Positions 52,177-60,970 of a stretch of DNA of 64,000 bases are shown here, one piece after another (position 1 is the first letter of the stretch; every line of letters begins with the position of its first letter). Under the pieces are notes generated by a model that did not search any database, was not told the DNA's origin, and saw only the letters and a program-made list of their open reading frames with translations. The stretch comes from Chromatiales bacterium. Lineage in GTDB: Bacteria; Pseudomonadota; Gammaproteobacteria; Steroidobacterales; GCA-2729495. The position numbers and the translations under genes were made by a program. The stretch covers positions 2,141,253-2,205,252 of the forward strand of contig CP070671.1 of NCBI GenBank assembly GCA_020351875.1, given 5' to 3'.

Positions 52177-53025
52177 TTAAAGAAGCTGGGCTTGCTGCGG
52201 CACCGGCCACGGTGCCAGGGGCGGCAGCTCGGCCATGCCCGGCCGGGCCCGCAGCGCACGGTGAAACTGGTCGGCGAGTTCCGGGCAGTACAGGTTGTTG
52301 GGGCAATGGATCATCATGAAGACTTCGTGCCCGTCGCCGAGCCATCCAGCAACCCGGGTTGCCCATTCGGCGATGTACTCGTCGTTCGCGGACAGGTCCG
52401 GGTGCAGGATCAGTCGCACGAAGGCCAGGTGGTTGTTCACATCGGTCAGCACCGGCAGGTCCGGTTTCTTGTGCAGTGCGGCCAGCACTTCCGGGTGGCT
52501 GCGATCGCCGAGGTACAGGGGCCGTGTATCCATGATCACGCGACCGGCACCGTGGTCGTTCAACAGGTCGTGCAGTATTTCCGGCTGGTCGAAGAAGGCC
52601 GGGTGCCGCACCTCCAGGACAAAACGGAATGCCACCGGCAGGTGTGACAGCAGTTCGCGAATCTGTGGCAACTGGGCGGGGCCGACGGTGGCGGGAAACT
52701 GCACCAGCAACGGCCCGAGCTTGTCGCCGAGAGGTTCCACGGTGCGCAGGAAGGCGCCGAGGGTATCGGCGTCGAGCCAGCGCTCGTGGGTGACTTCGCG
52801 CGGCAGCTTGAAGCAGAACCTGAAATCGACATCGGCGACTTCGGCTTGCCACTTCGATATCTGCGTCCGCTCCGGCACGCCGTAGAAGCTGGTGTTGCCC
52901 TCAACCGTGTTGAACACTCGTGCGTAGCCCGCCAGTTGCGACGGCTGAGCGGTGAAGTACCGATCCCGCCAGCCGGGAAAGCCCCACGCGGGGAGGCCGA
53001 GGCGGTACTGGTCGGTTAGTGCCAT
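52177..53025 (-). CDS. DUF72 (YecE-like) protein
   Basis: 282 residues. DUF72 landmarks: LGLPAWGFPGWRDRYFT, YARVFNTVEGNTSFYGVP, FRFCFKLPREVTHER, LGPLLVQFPATVG and FRFVLEVRHPAFFD. The fold is a TIM barrel close to radical-free endonuclease-like proteins; in E. coli YecE has no proven activity. The late GYAE-type WA segment and HCPNNLYCPELAD are present. Eleven bases from the acyl-CoA synthetase gene, on the same strand. Confidence 0.92.
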   Translation of the reverse strand: MALTDQYRLGLPAWGFPGWRDRYFTAQPSQLAGYARVFNTVEGNTSFYGVPERTQISKWQAEVADVDFRFCFKLPREVTHERWLDADTLGAFLRTVEPLGDKLGPLLVQFPATVGPAQLPQIRELLSHLPVAFRFVLEVRHPAFFDQPEILHDLLNDHGAGRVIMDTRPLYLGDRSHPEVLAALHKKPDLPVLTDVNNHLAFVRLILHPDLSANDEYIAEWATRVAGWLGDGHEVFMMIHCPNNLYCPELADQFHRALRARPGMAELPPLAPWPVPQQAQLL

Positions 53026-53035
53026 GTCGTGTGGC

Positions 53036-54835
53036 TCAAGTCTCGCCGTAGAGTTCCTTCACCTGCTCGTTGCAGGCTTCGAGGATTTTCTCCCGCTTCG
53101 GTTTCAGCGTCGGTGTCAGCAGCCCTGACTCCACGGTCCAGGGCTCGTCGATGATCGCCAGGCGGGGAATCCGCGCGTAGCCGGGGAAGTTTTTCAGCCG
53201 TGCCGCGACTCGCTCGACCAGGATTTTCTTCAGCTTCGGGTTGTCTTTTTCATTACCCAGGTCGCCGAGCCCGGCGGTCTTAGCAAATCTTTCGTATTCC
53301 TCCGGTTCCAGCACGACCAGCGCGGCGAGGTTGGCCTTGCCCTCACCAATCACCAGCGCCTGGTGAATCAGTTCGTCCATGCCGATGGCCATTTCCATGT
53401 CACCGGGCGGCACTTTCTCGCCGTTGCCCAGCACGATGATTTCCTTGATACGCCCGGTGATGTAGACGTGACCCTGTTCGATGCGCGCGCAGTCGCCGGT
53501 GTGGAACCAGCCCTGCTCGTCGATACAGTTGGCGGTGGCCTCCGGGTTGTTCCAGTAGCCCAGCATCAGGCTGGGCCCGCGTGTCAGCAGTTCGTCCTTG
53601 TCGCCCACCTTCACTTCGACATCCGCGAGCGGCTGGCCCACGCTTTCCGGAATATTCGACTCGAAACAATTGACTGCCACAACCGGCGAGGTTTCCGTGG
53701 AACCGTATCCCTGCAGGATCGGGATGCCCGCGCCGATGAAAAACTTCGTGACCTCGGGCGCGATCGCCGCGCCGCCGGCCACCGCGCAACGCAGGTTGCC
53801 GCCAAAGGCATTGCGCACCTTCGGGCCCACTGCCTTGTCGAGTTGTTTCCGGAAGGCCAGCGACGGCTTCCACCGGCCGCGCCCCTGCTCGTAGAGGAAG
53901 TGATTCCAGCCGGTCTTTATGGCCTGGGCGAAAATCGCGCGCTTCAATGGCGATTGCTTCGCCACCTGCTCCTGCACCTTGGCGTAGATGCGCTCGAAGA
54001 CCCTGGGCACGCTGATGATTACCGTTGGTCGGACCCGTTCGAAGTCCTTGGCCAGAAACTGGGCGGAGCGCGCAAAGGCAACAGTGGCGCCGGAGGCAAT
54101 CGGCAGGTACAGGCCGCCGGTGCGCTCGAGCATGTGCGACAGTGGCAGGAAAGACAGGAACACGTCGTTCGGGTAGGCCTGCACCCGTTCCAGCACCCCG
54201 AGCACGTTGGCGACGATGTTGCGGTGGCTCAGCATTACACCCTTGGGTCGACCCGTGGTGCCGGACGTGTACACGATGGACGCCAGCTCATTGCCGCCGG
54301 GCGCTTCCACCCGTACGTCGCTGCCCGAGTCCGGCAGCCAGTTGTCCGCGGCCACGGGCTGCAGGCCGCCGGGCAATGCGGTCGCCGGCTCCAGGCTGAC
54401 CACGCGGTGCAGTCGGGACAGCAAGGCCTCGACCGGCGCGAGCGACTGCCACTGCTCGTCGTTGCCTACCAGCAGGAAGCGGGCGCCGCAGTCCTGCAGG
54501 ATCAGGCTCATGTTGTCGGGCCGGTCATTCACGTACAGGGGCACCACGATCAGGCCCAGGCCCTGTGCCGCGAGATCGAAAGCTGCCCAGTCGATGCAGT
54601 TCTGCAGCATCAGTGCGACGCGGTCACCGGACTGCAATCCGTCGCCACTCAGCGCTTGTTGCCAGCAGCTGACCCGGTCTGCGAACTGGCGCCAGGTCAG
54701 TGGTACCCAGTCACGGGTCGCACGCCCATACTGGCTGTAGGCGATGTCGTCCGGTGTGCGTTCCAGCCGCCCGAGCAGAAACTCCGCGAGGTTGCGGTCG
54801 TAATCGAGCTGGACGATGTCGTCGGTTCCGTGCAT
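53036..54835 (-). CDS. Long-chain acyl-CoA synthetase (AMP-binding)
   Basis: 599 residues. The P-loop is YTSGTTGRPKGVMLSHRN. A5-like GYGSTETSPVV and A7/A8-like GWFHTGDCARIEQGHVYITGRIKEII are present. The hinge reads GNGEKVPPGDME. The layout LSFLPLSHMLERTGGLYLP and the C-terminal KNFPGYARIPRLAIIDEPWT are those of the AMP-dependent long-chain fatty-acid CoA ligase subfamily. It activates fatty acids for beta-oxidation or lipid synthesis. The DUF72 gene follows. A hairpin with six-base arms (54890-54907) lies between it and the DUF4340 gene. Confidence 0.93.
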   Translation of the reverse strand: MHGTDDIVQLDYDRNLAEFLLGRLERTPDDIAYSQYGRATRDWVPLTWRQFADRVSCWQQALSGDGLQSGDRVALMLQNCIDWAAFDLAAQGLGLIVVPLYVNDRPDNMSLILQDCGARFLLVGNDEQWQSLAPVEALLSRLHRVVSLEPATALPGGLQPVAADNWLPDSGSDVRVEAPGGNELASIVYTSGTTGRPKGVMLSHRNIVANVLGVLERVQAYPNDVFLSFLPLSHMLERTGGLYLPIASGATVAFARSAQFLAKDFERVRPTVIISVPRVFERIYAKVQEQVAKQSPLKRAIFAQAIKTGWNHFLYEQGRGRWKPSLAFRKQLDKAVGPKVRNAFGGNLRCAVAGGAAIAPEVTKFFIGAGIPILQGYGSTETSPVVAVNCFESNIPESVGQPLADVEVKVGDKDELLTRGPSLMLGYWNNPEATANCIDEQGWFHTGDCARIEQGHVYITGRIKEIIVLGNGEKVPPGDMEMAIGMDELIHQALVIGEGKANLAALVVLEPEEYERFAKTAGLGDLGNEKDNPKLKKILVERVAARLKNFPGYARIPRLAIIDEPWTVESGLLTPTLKPKREKILEACNEQVKELYGET

Positions 54836-54921
54836 TGAGCATCCAGGGTCTGTTCAGCGCCTGGTAGGCACAGGATACCCTCACGGGATGCGGACCACGA
54901 AGTCCGCTGCTGCGGGTGCCG

Positions 54922-56016
54922 CTACTCCGCTGCCGCCAGCAGATCGTCCATGCGCCGGGTGAACTGCTCGGCCTTGAAGCTCGGCGTGGTGTAGATCCAG
55001 CCGTTCAGGCGGGCGTTGATCGTGTCGGCTTCCTGCTGCACCCTGGCGACGGCTTCGGCATCGATCGGGTCATCGCTGCCTTCGGCACCGGCATCACCCT
55101 CGGCTTCACCGGGGGTTTCTTCCGCTGGTTCCGGCGTCGTCACGGTAGCCGCGAAGGCATGCACAGTGCTCTCGTCCCGCTGCCATGTGCGCGCTTCCAC
55201 CACCAGGCCGTCGAAGGTCTCGAAGCTCGCCACCGTTGGCTCCGCATCGCCGGCGTCGAAGCCGGCTGCCGGTTCCACATCGTCCAGCTTCAGGCCGGCG
55301 AGAGCGGCACCGATCGCGTTCGCAACGCCGTCGTAGGTCAGGCTGCGGCCTTCCGGCACATCGGCCACCGTGTAGTTGGTCGATTCGCTGCGCGGTTTGG
55401 CAATCGCCAGGATCTCGCCGTCCGGGTGGCGGATCTGCACCGAGCGCACCCGCGCAGACGGCAGGTCGAGTATCGCTGTGTCGAGCCAGTCGGCCGATTG
55501 GCTGCCCGGGTCGAGGCTGGCCGTCACCAGGTAACTCTGCGCGTCGCCGGCCCGCCGCACGTAGGCCAGGCTGCCGCCACCTTCGTCCGTGCGGCCGATG
55601 ATGACCCTGGCGCTATAGCCGGGTGCCTGGATGTCCAGCTCCGTGCCGGCGGCTTCCGGGTCTGCGATATCACGCACACCCAGTCGCTCGTAGAACTCTG
55701 CATTGGCGGTCTTCGCCTCGAAGATCTGCGCGTCGGCCAGCCCGCGCAGGTTCTGGCGGATCCGGGCGAAGTTGGCCGGGTAGTCGTCCCGGTCGGCGAG
55801 GACCCAACCGCCCTCGTCGCGACGCAATGTCGCCACGGTGGTGTCGCCGGCGCGCCGCACGGTGACGCTGTTGATATCATTCAGCACGGCTGCCAGGCCG
55901 GGCAGCACGGGGTCGCCTTCGCTCAGGCTGCCCGAATCGTCCTCGCTGAGGAGCCACGCGGCCAGGGCTGCCAGCCCGAGGGCCGCGAACAGGATCAGCA
56001 GGTTGCGCTGGTTCAT
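54922..56016 (-). CDS. DUF4340 protein, last gene of the GldAFG-like module
   Basis: 364 residues from the ATG at 56016, with an N-terminal membrane anchor (LLILFAALGLAALAAWLLS). The DUF4340 body has repeats of a small alpha/beta unit: INSVTVRRAGDTTVATLRRDEGGWVLADR, FYERLGVRDIADPEAAGTEL, YLVTASLDPGSQSADWLDTAILDLP and a late TSFKAEQF-type helix. It is the periplasmic partner in these four-gene ABC modules. Its stop lies ahead of the hairpin; its start is 13 bases after gldG. Confidence 0.9.
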   Translation of the reverse strand: MNQRNLLILFAALGLAALAAWLLSEDDSGSLSEGDPVLPGLAAVLNDINSVTVRRAGDTTVATLRRDEGGWVLADRDDYPANFARIRQNLRGLADAQIFEAKTANAEFYERLGVRDIADPEAAGTELDIQAPGYSARVIIGRTDEGGGSLAYVRRAGDAQSYLVTASLDPGSQSADWLDTAILDLPSARVRSVQIRHPDGEILAIAKPRSESTNYTVADVPEGRSLTYDGVANAIGAALAGLKLDDVEPAAGFDAGDAEPTVASFETFDGLVVEARTWQRDESTVHAFAATVTTPEPAEETPGEAEGDAGAEGSDDPIDAEAVARVQQEADTINARLNGWIYTTPSFKAEQFTRRMDDLLAAAE

Positions 56017-56029
56017 TGCAGGTGCCTCC

Positions 56030-57901
56030 TCAGGCGCGCCGCTGCCGCCGCAGCACCAGGAGTGCCAGGCCCAGCAGCGCAATCAGGGCCGGGACCAGGA
56101 AGATGTTCGTGATCTTCAGCTGCATGCCGAGATCTTCGATGCTCTGGTCCAGGTCGCGCTGCACCTGCCGCAGCTCCTTGCGGATGCGCAGGCGCTCGTC
56201 CTGGAACCGGTCGAGCTCGGCTTCCTGTTCCGGGCTCAGCAACAGGTTGCCGCCGTCCTGGCGCTGGGCCTGCAGTTCCGCGAGCTTCGCTTCCAGCGAA
56301 TTCAGCTCCTGGGTCAGCTGCTGTTCCGTTATCCGGAACCTCGCTTCGGCGTCGCGGCGCAGGTTCTGCACCCGCGTAAAGGGCCGGGTATAGGTGGCGC
56401 GACCGCGAATGCTGATCAGTTCGTTGCTGCCGGTGAGGTTGTCCAGCGCGTTGACCGTAAAGTCGCCGTTGCCGGCAAAGGCCGTGGTCAGCGGCTGGCC
56501 GAACAGGTTGCGCACCTGCACCCACAGGCGGTCTGTCAGCAAGTCCGTGTCTGCCACCAGCAGCACGTTAATTGGGCCGTCGGACTGCGCCAAGTGCGCG
56601 CCGCTGTCGACCGTGGTGCCGGTCTCCGGCAGTGGCGGCGGGCCGTCCGGGAACGCACTGGGGGCCACACCCTGCAGTCTTGCCGCGAGCACATAGGGCT
56701 CGCCCGTCGGCTCGAAACTGGCGCGCAGCATCTCCGGGTCCTGGGTGAAAGCCAGTTCTTCGGCCTGCAGCGGGCCAGCCATATCGCTGGACCGCACCAG
56801 GGGCGTCACGGTCACGCTCGGGTCTTCGCCGACCTCTATGTAGCCGGGAAAGCCCAGGTTCAGGTTGCGGATGCCGGCGGTGACGACGTCGTCCGGGTCG
56901 ATGCCCGTCTGGTCAATGCCGAGCAGGGGCAGGTAACGCACCGGGCGGTTGCCGAGCCCGGTCACCTGCAACGCGAAGCGGTCGTCACCGATCACGATGC
57001 CGGGCGGAATCGATACGCCCCACGGCTCGAGCAGGCGGTTCAGGTCCGACGCACCACCACCGGGCTGGCTCATGCCCGGCACCGGCGGTGGCTGCGAATC
57101 GGCCTGGGCGTAGGGGTCGACGAACAGCATTGCGCGACCGCCGCGCATGATGAACTGGTCGATCGCGTACAGCGTGCTGTCGCCGAGGTCTTTCGGGTGC
57201 ACGATCATCAACACGTCGATATCGGCATCGATGCTGTCCGTCCCCGCCGGCAGCGTGCGCAACTCGAACAGCTGCTGTACCTGCTGCGTGATGACCCACG
57301 GCTGGCGCAGCTGCTGCGTGGCCGGGTCGAAGCCCGCCGTCATCTGCAGCGGCGTCAGCAGCCCGATGACCGGTTTGCTGACCACCGCGAGCGTGTGCAC
57401 GAGCTTGGCGAGTTCGTATTCCAGGAAGGCTTCGTTGGTCGGGTCGAGAAAGGCGATGATTTCCTCGTCACCGATGCTGTTGGTGCCGGCAATACCCATG
57501 AAGACCGGGTCTGCGCCCATCCCCAACTCGACACTCTGCAGGCCGAACTCCGAGGCACGATCTTCTTCGTCGGAGAACGGCAGCGGGTCAATGAAGCGCA
57601 CGGCCAGCCGGCCGTCCGCGTTCTGCTCGAACTCTTCCAGCATTTCGCGCACGCGCCCGGCGTAGGTGCGCAGCTGCGGGATGTCCGCGGTGGCCCGTTC
57701 CGAGAAAAAGAAGTACAGGTTGATGGTTTCGGGGATGTCCTCGAGGATCGCGTAGGTGCCCTCGGACAGCGTGTACAGGCGGTTCTCGGTGAGGTCCAGC
57801 CGGATGCCGCGCAGCGCGGCGTTGGCGATGACCACCGCCACGATGAACAGCGCGGCCAGGACCAGCAGCCCGAAGCGTCCCCGGGTTTCGCGTGCACTCA
57901 T
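56030..57901 (-). CDS. GldG-family ABC-associated protein
   Basis: 623 residues. N-terminal anchor FGLLVLAALFIVAVVIANAALRGI, then an ABC-type uncharacterised periplasmic domain (YTLSEGTYAILEDIPETINLYFFFSE, DIPQLRTYAGRVREMLEEFE, GRLAVRFIDPLPF, VIGLLTPLQMTAGFDP, GGRAMLFVDPYAQAD). A charged coiled coil (ELNSLEAKLAELQAQRQ, LSPEQEAELDRFQDERLRIRKELRQV) precedes the C-terminal helix IFLVPALIALLGLALLVL. GldG proteins form the large periplasmic part of the GldAFG transporter, needed for gliding in Bacteroidetes; here no other gliding genes are seen. Confidence 0.9.
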   Translation of the reverse strand: MSARETRGRFGLLVLAALFIVAVVIANAALRGIRLDLTENRLYTLSEGTYAILEDIPETINLYFFFSERATADIPQLRTYAGRVREMLEEFEQNADGRLAVRFIDPLPFSDEEDRASEFGLQSVELGMGADPVFMGIAGTNSIGDEEIIAFLDPTNEAFLEYELAKLVHTLAVVSKPVIGLLTPLQMTAGFDPATQQLRQPWVITQQVQQLFELRTLPAGTDSIDADIDVLMIVHPKDLGDSTLYAIDQFIMRGGRAMLFVDPYAQADSQPPPVPGMSQPGGGASDLNRLLEPWGVSIPPGIVIGDDRFALQVTGLGNRPVRYLPLLGIDQTGIDPDDVVTAGIRNLNLGFPGYIEVGEDPSVTVTPLVRSSDMAGPLQAEELAFTQDPEMLRASFEPTGEPYVLAARLQGVAPSAFPDGPPPLPETGTTVDSGAHLAQSDGPINVLLVADTDLLTDRLWVQVRNLFGQPLTTAFAGNGDFTVNALDNLTGSNELISIRGRATYTRPFTRVQNLRRDAEARFRITEQQLTQELNSLEAKLAELQAQRQDGGNLLLSPEQEAELDRFQDERLRIRKELRQVQRDLDQSIEDLGMQLKITNIFLVPALIALLGLALLVLRRQRRA

Positions 57902-57902
57902 G

Positions 57903-58634
57903 TCAGTCGGCCTTCTTCATTTCCAGCACGATGCTGGTCGCGTATAGCCACGCGATGATTACCAGCAGGAAGTACACGACATCGCGCAGGTCGATGACAC
58001 CCTTGCTCAGCGCGTTGAAGTGCGTCAGGAAGCTCAGGCCCGCGATCGTGTCTACGATGACCTGCGGCGCGCCAGCGAAAAAGTCGAGCACGAGCGGGAA
58101 GCCGCTCAGCAGGAACAAAAAGCAGATCACCACCGTGATGATGAACGCCACCACCTGGTTGCGGTTGGCCGCCGAAATGCACGACCCGATGGCGAGAAAC
58201 GCGCCGGCCATCAGCAGGCTGCCGAGGTACGCGGTCACGATCACGCCGTTATCTGGGTCACCGAGGTAGTTCACGGTGATCCAGATCGGGAAGGTCAGGG
58301 CCAGCGCCACCGCGGTGAACAGCCACGCTGCCAGGAACTTGCCGAGCACCGCGTCCCAGATCGACACCGGCAGGGTCATCAGCAGTTCGATGCTGCCGGA
58401 CTTGCGTTCCTCGGCCCACAGGCGCATGGAAATCGCCGGCACCAGGAACAGGTACAGCCACGAGTGGAACGTGAAGAACGGCTGCAGGTCGGCCTGGCCG
58501 CGCTCGTAGAAGCCGCCGAGATAAAACGTGAACCAGCCGCTGAGCGCCAGGAAGATCACGATGAACACGAAGGCCACCGGCGTGGCGAAATACGCGCGCA
58601 GTTCGCGCCTGGCAATGGTGACTATCGCGCTCAT
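57903..58634 (-). CDS. ABC transporter permease (GldF-like)
   Basis: 243 residues, six hydrophobic segments (YFATPVAFVFIVIFLALSGWFTFYLGGFYERGQAD at the start, WLYLFLVPAISMRLWAEERKSGSIELLMTLPVSIWDAVLGKFLAAW, AIGSCISAANRNQVVAFIITVVICFLFLLSGFPLVL). The ERKSGSIELL and EAA-type loop mark the ABC-2 class. It pairs with the ATPase gene upstream (TGATG overlap) and the GldG-like gene downstream (one-base gap). Confidence 0.93.
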   Translation of the reverse strand: MSAIVTIARRELRAYFATPVAFVFIVIFLALSGWFTFYLGGFYERGQADLQPFFTFHSWLYLFLVPAISMRLWAEERKSGSIELLMTLPVSIWDAVLGKFLAAWLFTAVALALTFPIWITVNYLGDPDNGVIVTAYLGSLLMAGAFLAIGSCISAANRNQVVAFIITVVICFLFLLSGFPLVLDFFAGAPQVIVDTIAGLSFLTHFNALSKGVIDLRDVVYFLLVIIAWLYATSIVLEMKKAD

Positions 58635-59581
58635 CAGGCGGCCTCCGCAGCGCTATCTGGTGCCGTGATCGTGCGAAAGACCTCGTCGAGACGGCCCGAT
58701 TCCAGCTGCAGCTGCTCCAGCGGCCAGCTCTTTTCGCCCGCCAGGTCGCCGATGCTGGGCAGGATCATCGCATCGCCGTCGGGAAAGGCGGTGAGGGAAC
58801 GCGCGTCACTCCTGGTTTCCACGTGGTCGACGCCGGCGACTGCGCGGATGTCGGCCGCGACTGCATCGAGATCGCCGTCGCGTGACAGCCGGAGTGTGAC
58901 CGCGTTGTGATAGCGCGACCGGTGAATCAGGTTCTCTGGCGTTTCGTCAGCCAGGATACGGCCGTGCGCGATGATGATCGCACGATTACACACCGCGTCC
59001 ACTTCTTCGAGGATGTGGGTGGAAATCACAATGATCTTGTTGGCCGACATGTCCGCGATCAGCTGGCGCACCTCGTGCTTCTGGTTCGGGTCGAGGCCGT
59101 CCGTCGGTTCGTCGAGAATCAGCACCGGCGGGTCGTGCAGGATCGCCTGTGCGAGGCCCACGCGCCGCTTGAAGCCCTTCGACAGGGTTTCGATGGGCTG
59201 GTTCAGCACGGTGCCCAGGTTCAGCCTCTCCACCGCTTCGCCAACGCGCGTGCGCAGTTCGTCGCCGTGGTAGCCGCGGATCGCAGCCACGAAATCCAGG
59301 AATTCCCGTGGGCGCATCTCGCCGTAAGACGGGGCGCCCTCAGGGAGGTAACCGAGCTTGGCCTTCGCGGCCAGCGCATCGCTAATGATCGAGTGGCCGC
59401 AGATTTCCGCGGAACCGGCCGTGGGGGGCACGAAGCCGGCGAACATGCGCATCGTGGTGGTCTTGCCGGCACCGTTCGGCCCGAGGAACCCGAGCACCTC
59501 GCCCGGTTCCACCTTGAATGAAATCTGATCTACGGCGGTCAGCGGGCCGTAGTGCTTGGTCAGACCCTCGGCTTTGATCAT
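58634..59581 (-). CDS. ABC transporter ATP-binding protein (GldA-like)
   Basis: 315 residues from the ATG at 59581. Walker A GPNGAGKTT, Q-loop LGYLPEGAPSYGEM, signature LSKGFKRR (variant LSKG), Walker B VLILDEPTDGL and switch His STHILEEV. The first gene of the four-gene ABC-2 module GldA-GldF-GldG-DUF4340. The LPEGAP segment in the Q-loop and DPNQKHEVR are typical of the GldA/CcmA-like group. The C-terminal extension (VDHVETRSDARSLTAFP) may contact the permease or sense a ligand. Confidence 0.93.
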   Translation of the reverse strand: MIKAEGLTKHYGPLTAVDQISFKVEPGEVLGFLGPNGAGKTTTMRMFAGFVPPTAGSAEICGHSIISDALAAKAKLGYLPEGAPSYGEMRPREFLDFVAAIRGYHGDELRTRVGEAVERLNLGTVLNQPIETLSKGFKRRVGLAQAILHDPPVLILDEPTDGLDPNQKHEVRQLIADMSANKIIVISTHILEEVDAVCNRAIIIAHGRILADETPENLIHRSRYHNAVTLRLSRDGDLDAVAADIRAVAGVDHVETRSDARSLTAFPDGDAMILPSIGDLAGEKSWPLEQLQLESGRLDEVFRTITAPDSAAEAA

Positions 59582-59658
59582 CGATCGTCCTCGTCGTGAA
59601 TGTCGCTCTGCGCCCGGCGACCGGGCACCGCGACGCGCGTATTTTCCACAGCTTGATC

Positions 59659-59677
59659 GACCGCGCAAGGCGCGGTC
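59659..59677 (-). terminator. Hairpin after the MFS gene
   Basis: Perfect eight-pair stem GACCGCGC-AAG-GCGCGGTC, seven bases beyond the MFS stop (59684) on the minus strand. No U-tract follows it (AAGCTGTGGAAAATACG), so it is probably a rho-dependent or weak terminator. Confidence 0.45.
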
Positions 59678-59683
59678 TCGCGT

Positions 59684-60970
59684 TTAGTCCCGTGGCGGTA
59701 CCGGGCGGATCAGCAATACGTTAACCACCGCGAAAAAGGCCACCGCGGCGATCACGCCGAAGGGCAGCAGGTACCCGCCCGTGGCGGTCTTCAGCTGGCC
59801 GGTGAGGATGGTACCCAGGGTCGCCCCCAGCGCATCCACCAGCGTGATGCAGCCGAGAATTTTGCCCAGTGACTGCTGGCCGAAGGTTTCCACGGCCACG
59901 AGCTGGATCATCGTGAAGCTGCCGCCGAAGCCGAGCCCGAAAATCACCGCGAAGGTCACCAGCCGCGGCAGCGCTGCGGTCAGCTGCAGCCCGTCGGCGC
60001 CGCGTTCGAACAGCAGCAGGCAGCCGGCCAGCAGGATCAGGCTGGTCACGAGCATGACCCGGCGCTTCGCGATGCGGTCGCTGAGGGCGCCAAACAGGAA
60101 CTTGCCGGCGAAGCTGCACCAGAAAATCACGGAGTACAGCAGCGTTGCCCGGGCCGGCGTGAGCCCGCCCTCCTGTTCGAAGTAGATGGTGACCTGGCTG
60201 TTCATGGCCTGGATCGAATACCAGAGCGCGGCCGAGCCGAAGGCCAGGCACCAGAAGGCGCGGGTGCGCACCGCGACCGACAGGTCGACACCGCTGCTGT
60301 CGACCTGCGCAGAGGGAGGTGGCCTGGCGGCACCGTCCGGGTGCAGCCCGAGGAGGCCGGGCTTCTCGCGCAGCACCGTGTAACCGGGCACGACCGCAAA
60401 CAGGATGAAGCCCACGGCGAGCAGGCCCACGCCCCAGCGCCAGCCGTAGTCCGGCGAGTTCACCAGCGGTGAAATGGCCACCGGCATCAGCGCGCCCGCC
60501 AGGCTGGAACCGGCGGCCAGCATCCCGATCACGAAGCCGCGGCGGGCGGTGAACCAGTTCGACAGCAGTACGACATTCACCAGCAGGCCGGACAGTGCTA
60601 GCCCCAGCGCCAGGAACGCGTGCAGCACGTAGAGATCGGTGATGTTGCGTGCAAATGGATACAGGCAGAAGCTCACCGCCATCACCGCCAGGCCGGTGCG
60701 AATCACCCGCAGCACGCCGGCGCGGTCGACTATCGCGCCGATGAACGGGGCGATCAGCGCGGCCAGGCCCAGTGAGGTCGCCGTGGTCAGGCTGACCTGC
60801 GCAGTCGTGACGTCGAAGGTCTCGATGAACCGCGGGAACAGGTTCTGCGGCACGAACAGTGTCATGCCGTTGGTGAAAAAGTAGATCGCGACGGACGTCG
60901 CTGCGACGTACCAGCCGTAGAACCAGCCTTTTCGCGGCGGCCCCCCCGCGCGTGTATCAGTCGCTGGCAA
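59684..60970 (-). CDS. MFS transporter (monocarboxylate-porter-like)
   Basis: About 428 residues if started at a TTG at 60970, chosen because no ATG or GTG lies between the M16 stop and the first helix; the frame extends to an ATG at 61087 inside the M16 gene. Twelve helices are expected: YVAATSVAIYFFTNGMTLFVP, ATSLGLAALIAPFIGAIVDRAGVLRVIRTG, LLAAGSSLAGALMPVAISPLV, and LFGALSDRIAKRRVMLVTSLI. The RTG and DRxGxR loops identify MFS. The layout resembles oxalate/formate or monocarboxylate antiporters. The stop of M16 overlaps the proposed start. Confidence 0.85.
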   Translation of the reverse strand: MPATDTRAGGPPRKGWFYGWYVAATSVAIYFFTNGMTLFVPQNLFPRFIETFDVTTAQVSLTTATSLGLAALIAPFIGAIVDRAGVLRVIRTGLAVMAVSFCLYPFARNITDLYVLHAFLALGLALSGLLVNVVLLSNWFTARRGFVIGMLAAGSSLAGALMPVAISPLVNSPDYGWRWGVGLLAVGFILFAVVPGYTVLREKPGLLGLHPDGAARPPPSAQVDSSGVDLSVAVRTRAFWCLAFGSAALWYSIQAMNSQVTIYFEQEGGLTPARATLLYSVIFWCSFAGKFLFGALSDRIAKRRVMLVTSLILLAGCLLLFERGADGLQLTAALPRLVTFAVIFGLGFGGSFTMIQLVAVETFGQQSLGKILGCITLVDALGATLGTILTGQLKTATGGYLLPFGVIAAVAFFAVVNVLLIRPVPPRD

